The position numbers and the translations under genes were made by a program. From Desulfobacteraceae bacterium (lineage in GTDB: Bacteria > Desulfobacterota > Desulfobacteria > Desulfobacterales > Desulfobacteraceae), in assembly GCA_003354055.1 (NCBI GenBank), contig PIVQ01000235.1, positions 1 to 9,693 of the forward strand: DNA of 9,693 nucleotides. Direction: 5' to 3'. The notes beneath the pieces were generated by a model that made no database searches, was not told where the DNA came from, and worked only from the letters and a program-made list of their open reading frames with translations. Below, piece after piece: positions 1 to 6,485 of the stretch (positions within the stretch are counted from its first letter, which is position 1; every line of letters begins with the position of its first letter).

Positions 1-213
<213 letters not shown>

Positions 214-264
214 CTATCTGGATTAAAAAAGAATACCAAGCGATGCAAAATACTTGAGACAAAT

Positions 265-314
265 CAGTTAATTACATATATGAATTATTACTAAAACAAA
301 TATGTAATTAACTG
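265..314. repeat. Perfect 15-bp inverted repeat, candidate upstream activator site
   Basis: Arms CAGTTAATTACATAT (265-279) and ATATGTAATTAACTG (300-314) are exact reverse complements around a 20-bp centre. They lie about 108-157 bp upstream of the predicted sigma-54 start, the usual distance for a bacterial enhancer-binding protein. The repeat is A/T-rich and does not match the NtrC site as I know it, so the bound protein, if any, is unknown. The remaining DNA between 185 and 431 is A/T-rich with no gene I can support. Confidence 0.5.
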
Positions 315-431
315 CAAAAAAAATAGAAATTCAACCGCTTTTCCCTACGCTTTTGTGATTAAATAAGGTTGGAACAGAATTAACAATTGAAGAAAACGGA
401 CCGACCGCTCAATAAAGAGCTGCTAAAGCAA

Positions 432-465
432 ATTGCCCTGCCGGTGGAAATACCGGCAGGGCAAT
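432..465 (-). terminator. Intrinsic terminator of the FecR-RTX gene
   Basis: A perfect 14-bp stem (432-445 with 452-465) closes a 6-nt loop; the stem core is GCCCTGCCGGT. It begins 33 nt past the stop of the RTX gene. Minus-strand transcription continues into TTTGCTTTAGC, a modest U-tract. It would separate the RTX gene from the PII promoter downstream. Confidence 0.75.
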
Positions 466-497
466 CTCATTTCTAAATAAAGGACTATTATGACAGA

Positions 498-2852
498 TCA
501 GGTAACAACATCCACATCGTTGCCATCCATATTGTCAAGATCATCAACACCGAGCATGATAACCATCGTTTGTAATTCTCCAATTTCAACAGTGTTATTT
601 GATCCGGTGTCCCCTGCCCAGTAATACCCCCTGGCATTCGTTCCGTCACTGACCACAAAATAACTTGATTGACTGTTATTGTAATCTATTCCTGTCAATG
701 CATCATTTATCACAGTGGCCACATCCCCAAAGCCGGATGCAGCATGATCAGTGATACCGATGACTTTATAGTCTTCAGGGTTAACCTCGCCACCGTTGTA
801 AGCCTTTGTAAACTCAGTGGGACCGATAGAAGTCCAACCAAGACTGGTTTCATCAATTTCCACTAAATCGGAGTCCGCATAGTTGAAATCCGCAATTATG
901 TCATAGTAAGATGAATTACCGTCGACCAGCCTGAACACATCACTTCCTGATGATTCACCTGAGTCATAATCCGTTCCGCCGATCAGGGTATCAATACCAC
1001 CGATACCACCGTCTAAGGTATCGTTTCCGCCGTATCCCTCTATCCAGTTGTCATAGGAATCGCCGGATAAAATATCATTACCGTACCATGTACCGCCGAC
1101 TTCTTCAAAAGCGGTTATAGTATCCGTAAAAAGGAGGGTCGAACCGTCATAGCCTTTCGCCTCACCGCTCGACAAATCCACATCTACGTATGAGATCTCG
1201 TCTTCACCAAGCCAGCCGTAACTGAGCCAGTCCCAACCGCTGTTTCCGTCTATGCCGTCATCGCCAAGGGATCCGAAAACCCCGTTACCGTCAACACTTG
1301 TGTCAATATAATCGTCATAATCCGAACCGCCCACGGCATTAATGTAGGTCAATGTATCGGTCTTTCCCCAGCCGTCTGTGGCGGTGTTATTTTCCAGATC
1401 AATATCCACTCCGGAAGGATCCTTAAAGTACATTACCCTCACATGCTCGTCAAAGGTACCTGTGATGATGTCGTCTCCATCACCGCCCCAGATATAAAAC
1501 CGATTGTCGCTGTCACCGTCAACATCATTAATGTTAATGGTTATTGTATCGTCATAAGCTGAACCGTACATCCGGTCAATGTCAATGAGGGTATCAGTAT
1601 TACCCCAGCCATCGTTTGCAGTCCCGGAATAGCTGCCGGAACCGTTTTCCCAGGTATAATCAATATTGATTTCAACGCTGCCGGAATCATCTTCATAACT
1701 GGCATAATTTCTTACATTATGCGTATTATCCCAGTCACCACCGTCCAGCGTATCAGCCCCGTCCCCGCCGATCAGGGAGTCTCTGCCATCCCCACCGTCC
1801 AGATAATCATCACCTGTCCCGCCGTCTATGGCATCAGTACCTGCTCCGCCCTCGATAGAATCGTTGCCGGCACCACCATCGATTGAATCATTACCTTCAT
1901 ATCCATAGATGGTATCGTCGCTGTCTGTTCCGCTCAGATTATCAGCCCCTGATGTGCCTTCAATTATATTGGATGAGGGTGACGCAGGTTCAGATGGAGG
2001 GATAGGATCCCCCTTAGGAGTATTGTCATCGGGGGGCGAGGGAAGAGGGTCGATTGGAGGAATTAGCGGCCCGTCATCAACCTCAAGCTGAGCTTCCAAA
2101 AATTCATCAGGAATCAAGCCCAGCATCACGAACCCATCGACATCGATGTCATCAGCTGTACCATCATCCTCAGAAGCCTCTGCATCCTCTCCGTCCTCGC
2201 CGTCCATGGCCGCCTCTTCACCCTCAGGATCCTCTCCAACATCATCATCATCATCCGAAGAAGTAATGGGCGCTGCGGATCGGAAATAATCCAACTCCTG
2301 CTGGGTCAAAGGACGGGCCGTCCTGATGGCCTGACCCTGGACAATATCAACGATTAATTTGGGGGCATCAATAAACTGGATATTGCCCATGGCATCGCTG
2401 ATAACAAGAACTTTTCCCGGGCCGATTTCCTCCACACCATGTTTTTCCGTCTGACCGCCGATTTCGCTTAAAACCGTGGTGCCGCGGATACCAATGGTGG
2501 CCAAAGGAGATTTAAGCAGGAAATGGTCCGGATTCTGCTCTGCGATTTCGCCGGTAACCGTCCTGAAAACACCTTTAGTCATCTGCAAAAGCAAATCAGA
2601 CTGGGATGGATCAGAGGCATTGTACACATAGGAATCCACCCGAATTTCGCTGTTTTCACCCTGCGACAGGGCGGTACTGTCATTAAAAAGGACCTCAAGT
2701 CCGCTTCCGTTAGCAGTGACCAGGACATCTCCCTGGAAGATATCGCTTCCGGCTTCAAGGGTTCTGACATCAGCACCGGATTCGGCGCGAACCATACCAT
2801 GGGCCTGTACTACTTTTCCTACGGCATCAGATAACGCTGTGTTTTCAGGCAT
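498..2852 (-). CDS. FecR-domain RTX calcium-binding secreted protein
   Basis: 784 residues, strongly acidic. Residues about 33-130 form a FecR domain (AGSDIFQGDVLVT; LATIGIRGTTV at 117-127). Residues 198-238 are an Asp/Glu-rich stretch and 262-293 a Pro-rich linker. Residues 299-374 hold GGxGxDxUx RTX repeats that bind calcium. Three degenerate modules (about 391-437, 480-516, 554-597) lead to another RTX patch (608-626). The C-terminus (638-784; DVFRL, IADFNYADSDLVEID) resembles serralysin/RTX C-terminal regions used for type I secretion. There is no N-terminal signal peptide, which fits type I export, but no transporter genes lie in the window. The ATG has AAAGG seven nt upstream, and a terminator follows the stop. 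The substrate or partner is unknown; a surface adhesin or matrix protein is the likeliest role (inference). Confidence 0.85.
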   Translation of the reverse strand: MPENTALSDAVGKVVQAHGMVRAESGADVRTLEAGSDIFQGDVLVTANGSGLEVLFNDSTALSQGENSEIRVDSYVYNASDPSQSDLLLQMTKGVFRTVTGEIAEQNPDHFLLKSPLATIGIRGTTVLSEIGGQTEKHGVEEIGPGKVLVISDAMGNIQFIDAPKLIVDIVQGQAIRTARPLTQQELDYFRSAAPITSSDDDDDVGEDPEGEEAAMDGEDGEDAEASEDDGTADDIDVDGFVMLGLIPDEFLEAQLEVDDGPLIPPIDPLPSPPDDNTPKGDPIPPSEPASPSSNIIEGTSGADNLSGTDSDDTIYGYEGNDSIDGGAGNDSIEGGAGTDAIDGGTGDDYLDGGDGRDSLIGGDGADTLDGGDWDNTHNVRNYASYEDDSGSVEINIDYTWENGSGSYSGTANDGWGNTDTLIDIDRMYGSAYDDTITININDVDGDSDNRFYIWGGDGDDIITGTFDEHVRVMYFKDPSGVDIDLENNTATDGWGKTDTLTYINAVGGSDYDDYIDTSVDGNGVFGSLGDDGIDGNSGWDWLSYGWLGEDEISYVDVDLSSGEAKGYDGSTLLFTDTITAFEEVGGTWYGNDILSGDSYDNWIEGYGGNDTLDGGIGGIDTLIGGTDYDSGESSGSDVFRLVDGNSSYYDIIADFNYADSDLVEIDETSLGWTSIGPTEFTKAYNGGEVNPEDYKVIGITDHAASGFGDVATVINDALTGIDYNNSQSSYFVVSDGTNARGYYWAGDTGSNNTVEIGELQTMVIMLGVDDLDNMDGNDVDVVT
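1731..1958 (-). repeat. RTX nonapeptide repeat block
   Basis: Encodes residues about 299-374 of the FecR-RTX protein. Tandem glycine/aspartate nonapeptides such as GGAGNDSIE, GGAGTDAID, GGTGDDYLD, GGDGRDSLI and GGDGADTLD follow one another in register. They are expected to fold into a calcium-bound parallel beta roll after export. Confidence 0.85.
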
Positions 2853-2893
2853 ATTACAACCTTTTCCCCTTTCAGGGCATTTATAAACAGATT

Positions 2894-2922
2894 TTTATAC
2901 GAATTGTCTTAATTGCTTACCA
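2894..2922 (-). promoter_or_regulatory. Possible sigma-70 promoter for the FecR-RTX gene
   Basis: On the minus strand a TATAAA -10 box (2899 to 2894) lies 17 bp from a weak TGGTAA -35 (2922 to 2917). The predicted start is about 34 nt before the ATG. The 102-bp gap to the preceding co-directional gene makes an own promoter plausible, but the -35 is poor. Confidence 0.3.
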
Positions 2923-2954
2923 GAATTTTTTAAGAGATACAATTCAAAAACGGA

Positions 2955-4043
2955 TTAAAATGGAAAAAAAATCTCTGAAAGGGAACGACCGGTGGCATAT
3001 CCCCTGGAAAAATGCCCGTGGATCCCTTTAAACCTTGCCAGTCCCAGACAGATTCCGGGCAGGCGATATAAAAGCCCGGCCCCAACCCCATACAACCGCA
3101 GATCCAGATTAACCCTGGCCAGAGAATGATGATAAGCGGTTAAAGCAGATGCACCACTCCTGATTTCCCGTATAATGGATGCAGCAGCCAGCCGGCCTGA
3201 TTTAAGGGCAAAGTAAATTCCCTCTCCCAGCAGGGGTTCTGCAAGTCCTGCCGCATCCCCTGCAAGCAGCACCCCGGGCTCCCGACCCAAGACAGTTCCC
3301 CTTCCGCCAACCCCGATGGGATAGCCTTTAACCTCCCGGAGCCGGTTGGTGCCCAGACGTTTTCCGGCATAGTCAACCAGGTGCCGGGCAGTCATGGGGA
3401 CGCTTTTATTGGCTCCAAAGATGCCGATATTCACATGGTCTTTTTTGGGAAATATCCAATAATAACCGGAAATTTCTTTCGAAAAATCAAACTCCATGGC
3501 AAAGTCATCTGGCCTGTCCACGTAGACATCCGCCTCCAGAGCCGGGCATTTTTTAATGTGATACCGGGTCCGGGGCCGGACCGCCAACTGCCTGACCCTG
3601 GAATTGGCCCCGTCTGCCCCGATAAGATACCGGGCAGTTAACCTGCCTTCGGACGTATGGATCGTTACGAAATCCTGTTCCTGGTTAATGGCCTGAATAT
3701 GTTCTGTTTTCCGGAATGTCCCACCTGCGGCAATCACCTTGTTCAAAGAGAATAGATCCAAATCCTGACGCCGGGTCATATAACATAGGGGGCGCTTGTC
3801 CTTCACTGTAAAGCAACGCCCTCCCGGCCGTCGCACCTTGACCTCATGACAAGCTTTTTCAATCAGGTGGGAGACATCAAAAGCAAATAAACCCATAGCC
3901 TTGGGGGTAATACCGCCGGCACAGGCCTTTTTCCTGGGAAATGTCCGCCGGTCCAGCATCAGCACCGAATATCCGGCTGATACCAGATCAAAACCTGCTG
4001 CGGTTCCGGCAGGTCCCGCCCCTATAATGATCACATCATACAT
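2955..4043 (-). CDS. Geranylgeranyl reductase-family FAD-dependent oxidoreductase
   Basis: 362 residues. The N-terminal MYDVIIIGAGPAGTAAGFDL carries the GxGxxG dinucleotide-binding motif (8-13), followed by an acidic/basic strand end (LDRR, 30-33) and a conserved Cys41 region (KACAGGITPKAM). GADGANS (142-148) and AGDAAGLAEPLLGEGI (261-276) are the second and third FAD-contact motifs of the PHBH/geranylgeranyl-reductase fold. The family saturates isoprenoid chains of chlorophyll, archaeal lipids or quinones; in this organism the substrate could be an isoprenoid lipid or menaquinone side chain (inference). The length fits the family. The Shine-Dalgarno before the ATG is weak. It is divergent from the TPR gene, and no gene next to it points to a pathway. 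Confidence 0.85.
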   Translation of the reverse strand: MYDVIIIGAGPAGTAAGFDLVSAGYSVLMLDRRTFPRKKACAGGITPKAMGLFAFDVSHLIEKACHEVKVRRPGGRCFTVKDKRPLCYMTRRQDLDLFSLNKVIAAGGTFRKTEHIQAINQEQDFVTIHTSEGRLTARYLIGADGANSRVRQLAVRPRTRYHIKKCPALEADVYVDRPDDFAMEFDFSKEISGYYWIFPKKDHVNIGIFGANKSVPMTARHLVDYAGKRLGTNRLREVKGYPIGVGGRGTVLGREPGVLLAGDAAGLAEPLLGEGIYFALKSGRLAAASIIREIRSGASALTAYHHSLARVNLDLRLYGVGAGLLYRLPGICLGLARFKGIHGHFSRGYATGRSLSEIFFPF

Positions 4044-4114
4044 GCCAAAGTTTCTATCAGATTCAAAGGGCTGTGCAAACTTTTTTTTCAGACACCCCGC
4101 AACCGGCCAGGTCT

Positions 4115-4120
4115 ATTATA
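4115..4120 (-). promoter_or_regulatory. Possible -10 box for the oxidoreductase gene
   Basis: A perfect TATAAT is read on the minus strand (4120 to 4115), about 70 nt before the oxidoreductase ATG and preceded by a T-rich stretch. I see no good -35 box at the proper distance, so confidence is limited. Confidence 0.35.
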
Positions 4121-4146
4121 GAAAAAAATCAAGATCTAATTTTTCA

Positions 4147-4176
4147 TTGACAAAAAACAGGGGACTGGCTTAGACT
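4147..4176 (+). promoter_or_regulatory. Probable sigma-70 promoter for the TPR gene
   Basis: A consensus TTGACA (4147-4152) is followed 18 bp later by TAGACT (4171-4176), a 4/6 match to the -10 consensus. The start would be near 4183, about 33 nt before the ATG. Confidence 0.45.
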
Positions 4177-4215
4177 TCCTCAACCTGAAATTTTCGAAAC
4201 AAACATATCCTGGTC

Positions 4216-5271
4216 ATGGGCAGAAAGAAAAAGACGAAATACAATAAAAAAAAGGGGGTGAACCCCCAGGCAGCCAGATATTGCAAGCTGGCCCGGTCCC
4301 TGATCCAAAGCCACAGGCCTGACCAGGCAGAACCTCTGCTGATGTCCGCCCTGGCCCTTTCCCCCAAAGACCCCTTTGTTCTGGTGGGGCTTGGCGATGT
4401 AAAACGGCTGAAAAAAGATTTCCCCGCAGCCATTTCCTATTATGAACGCTGCCTGACCTACGACCCTGAAAACCGATTTGCCCTGTCAGGCCTCGGAGAT
4501 GCCCACCGGGGAAACAAAGATCTGGAATCAGCCATTGCAGTCTGGTCGGAGGCAGTTAAAATTCACCCGAATAATTTTCAGGTGATCACCCGCCTGGCCG
4601 ATGCTCTGGTCAAGACCAACCGTTTTGAAATCGCCCGGGATCTTTATCAGCGTGCCCTCCGGATCAATCCCAACGATTGCTTTGCCCTGTCCGGCCTTGG
4701 CAATCTTTATGTGCGCCAGCGAAAATTTGACAAGGCTTGCCCCCTCTTAGAGAGACTGGTGGAAACCCAGAGGAATAACCCGAGGGCTCTGGGTGCCCTG
4801 GCCAATTTTTATCGTAAACAGGAGCGCTACACCAAGGCCATAAGATTGTTTGAAATTATCCTGAAAGCAGATCCGTTCAATGTCTATGCCCTTGACGGAG
4901 CAGCAGACTGCGCAAGGGGTAAAAAAGAATACGGTCAGGCCACGGCTATGTGGAAAAGGGCGTTGAACGCCGGCATGAACCCCGTTGTGGCCAAAACCCG
5001 GATAGCAGACGGCTATGTTAAACTGGGCCGGCTCAACCGAGCCAGAACTTACTATAAAGATGTCCTGTCCAAAGAAGAAAACAAGTTTGCATTATTCGGC
5101 CAGATAAGGATCATTGAATCCGAACCTGCCACAGAAGAAAAAAAGCTGAAAAACGCTGCTAAAATTTTCAACCGCCTCTTTGCCCTGTCATCAGGCGATA
5201 CCCGTATCCGGTACGAATATGACACCTTTAAAACCCGTCATCCCGAAATCGCCTCCTTTATTCAACCATAA
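4216..5271 (+). CDS. Tetratricopeptide repeat (TPR) protein
   Basis: 351 residues built almost entirely of about eight TPR-like 34-residue helical hairpins from residue 20 to 290. Clear units include 54-87, 88-121, 122-155, 156-189 and 190-223, with the usual small/large pattern (for example FALSGLGDAHRGNKDLESAI and FALSGLGNLYVRQRKFDKAC). The first 14 residues are very basic (MGRKKKTKYNKKKG) and there is no signal peptide or membrane segment, so it is probably cytoplasmic and could touch nucleic acid or an acidic partner through its N-terminus (inference). TPR proteins are scaffolds, and the partner cannot be read from the sequence. The ATG lacks a clear Shine-Dalgarno. The stop lies 2 bp from the stop of the convergent gene. 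Confidence 0.85.
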   Translation: MGRKKKTKYNKKKGVNPQAARYCKLARSLIQSHRPDQAEPLLMSALALSPKDPFVLVGLGDVKRLKKDFPAAISYYERCLTYDPENRFALSGLGDAHRGNKDLESAIAVWSEAVKIHPNNFQVITRLADALVKTNRFEIARDLYQRALRINPNDCFALSGLGNLYVRQRKFDKACPLLERLVETQRNNPRALGALANFYRKQERYTKAIRLFEIILKADPFNVYALDGAADCARGKKEYGQATAMWKRALNAGMNPVVAKTRIADGYVKLGRLNRARTYYKDVLSKEENKFALFGQIRIIESEPATEEKKLKNAAKIFNRLFALSSGDTRIRYEYDTFKTRHPEIASFIQP

Positions 5272-5273
5272 AC

Positions 5274-5714
5274 CTACTGCGCCCCCATGGTCTGATAAAT
5301 TTTCAACACCAGGGTATTCTGACCGACCGCTTTCACCGTATATGCCACATCCCCGAACCGGATCACCTTCTCCTTTGGAATATCCTTTGAAAATTTCTGG
5401 GGATAGGCATGGTCATGATCCAGTTCTTCCAGAAACAGATCCAGAACCACCTCATCTTTATTAATGCCCTGATAGACAAGGCTGGTATTGTGGACCCGGA
5501 TCCGTTCCCCTTTAACCAGTACCACCTGACCGTCAATGGTTCTAAATTTTTCTATAGTGGCATCGTCAGGTGGCGTGGGCAATGGCCCGCGCCAATTGGC
5601 ATATCGGGCCTTAAAGGTTTCTGTGGATACGTAGTAAGTGATACAAAAGGGTATGGCCAGGCAGACCAGGATAAAAACAATGGCCAGCCATCCTTTTTTA
5701 TTGGGCAGTGCCAT
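5274..5714 (-). CDS. Small membrane-anchored protein of unknown function
   Basis: 146 residues from the ATG at 5714. An ATG two codons upstream (5720) is in frame but abuts the ribosome site, whereas GGAG lies 6 nt before the 5714 ATG, so the latter is preferred. Residues about 9-29 form one hydrophobic segment (WLAIVFILVCLAIPFCITYYV) after a KK pair, predicting an N-in anchor. The remaining roughly 115 residues, probably periplasmic, are hydrophilic with beta-type patches (TIDGQVVLVKGERIRVHN, VIRFGDVAYTVKAV, NTLVLKIYQ). I recognise no family. It is convergent with the TPR gene with a 2-bp gap and lies downstream of the C-GCAxxG-C-C gene on the same strand across 170 bp, so shared transcription is possible but unproven. 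Confidence 0.7.
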   Translation of the reverse strand: MALPNKKGWLAIVFILVCLAIPFCITYYVSTETFKARYANWRGPLPTPPDDATIEKFRTIDGQVVLVKGERIRVHNTSLVYQGINKDEVVLDLFLEELDHDHAYPQKFSKDIPKEKVIRFGDVAYTVKAVGQNTLVLKIYQTMGAQ

Positions 5715-5884
5715 GTGCATCTCCCCCTTAATTTTATATGAAAGAACTATTCAACCTCTTATAGTCTTTCATCTTTCGTTGTACGCAGCCTGCCGGGTAA
5801 AAGGCCAAGCTGCGCATGGCTGTTATTGGATAACTTGGGCAAATATTTCCCGATCATATGCTTTGGTCAATCCCTTGTCAAATT

Positions 5885-6352
5885 CTAATCCATGTCTGCC
5901 TGGCCATCAACTAAGAGCGTAAGGTCTTTGGCCACGCCCCTTACAATCTCCCTGCAGCGATCCATCTGATGCTCCTCTCCGAACCGATCGCACAGGGTCC
6001 GGCAATGGGTGGTGCCCCATTGCTCCAGAAACCGGTCCCTGACGCCTGTAGCAAAGTCGGCAGGTCTGTCCCAGTCCTCGTGCGGCAGGCTACGGCCGAA
6101 AAAATGGCCGATAACGATTAAGGCGCCGGACAGGGCGCCGCAGGCCTCTTCATGGCTTTTGCCGAAACCGCCGCCAAAGGCAGTGGCATAGGCAGCGGCC
6201 AGGGAACCGTCCTCGCCCATGCCGTCGATCACAGATTTGGCAACCGCCTCAGCACAGTGGAATCCGTTTCCAAAATACTCCCCCGCCTGGTTACCCACCT
6301 GGCTTCCTGCCTGAAGACTGATCCGGCCTGAGTCTATTTTTAATTTTTCCAT
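5885..6352 (-). CDS. C-GCAxxG-C-C family putative redox protein
   Basis: 155 residues. The signature of this small redox family is present: Cys33 in NGFHCAEAV, Cys71 in ACGALSGAL (CGAxxG motif), then Cys117, Cys121 and Cys133 near the C-terminus (HCRTLCDRF, DRCREIV). A glycine-rich AFGGGFGKS precedes Cys71. The family is thought to be redox-active through its conserved cysteines; substrate and metal or cofactor are not established. No signal peptide is seen, so it is cytoplasmic. The ATG has an excellent AAGGAGG. The gene is divergent from a LysR regulator, the classic arrangement of a LysR gene and its target, and a LysR-box candidate (6386-6398) lies just upstream. All cysteine positions are ordinary codons. 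As I recall, some relatives are annotated as selenoproteins, which fits the neighbour's apparent Sec codon. Confidence 0.88.
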   Translation of the reverse strand: MEKLKIDSGRISLQAGSQVGNQAGEYFGNGFHCAEAVAKSVIDGMGEDGSLAAAYATAFGGGFGKSHEEACGALSGALIVIGHFFGRSLPHEDWDRPADFATGVRDRFLEQWGTTHCRTLCDRFGEEHQMDRCREIVRGVAKDLTLLVDGQADMD

Positions 6353-6376
6353 TTTTCCCTCCTTATATAAGTTGTT

Positions 6377-6382
6377 ATTATC
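6377..6382 (-). promoter_or_regulatory. Possible -10 box for the C-GCAxxG-C-C gene
   Basis: Minus-strand GATAAT (6382 to 6377), 5/6 to consensus, about 25-30 nt before the ATG. No good -35 is seen upstream, as expected for an activator-dependent promoter. The LysR-box candidate lies immediately upstream. Confidence 0.35.
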
Positions 6383-6385
6383 TGA

Positions 6386-6398
6386 TTTAACGATTAAA
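6386..6398. promoter_or_regulatory. Candidate LysR operator (T-N11-A dyad)
   Basis: TTTAACGATTAAA is a T-N11-A element with 5-bp dyad arms (TTTAA and TTAAA around CGA) in the 133-bp divergent region between the redox-protein gene and the LysR gene. LysR proteins typically bind such dyads and both activate the divergent target and repress themselves. Short A/T-rich dyads arise by chance, so confidence is moderate. Confidence 0.45.
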
Positions 6399-6485
6399 CT
6401 TGTTTTTCCATCACGTCCAACGATTTATTCCGATGGGGGGTATCGTCAGGACCGATAAAAGGCAACGTTAAAAAGGGATGAAACC

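Noticed and set aside
265..314. Inverted repeat as a transcription terminator
   Set aside because: Very A/T-rich stem with a 20-nt loop and no U-run after it in either direction; the strong GC terminator at 432-465 already serves the RTX gene.
1731..1958. Short regularly spaced repeats as a CRISPR array
   Set aside because: They are coding RTX nonapeptide repeats with no unique spacers.
1909..2266. Plus-strand open frames with Pro/His/Ser-rich products
   Set aside because: Mirror of the low-complexity acidic and proline-rich linker of the FecR-RTX gene.
2901..2945. GAATTGT/ACAATTC 7-bp inverted repeat
   Set aside because: Short A/T-rich arms 31 bp apart, within chance expectation; not terminator-like.
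5784..5814. Imperfect hairpin (CGCAGC ... GCTGCG) as a terminator after the C-GCAxxG-C-C gene
   Set aside because: Stem interrupted by mismatches and no U-tract in either direction.
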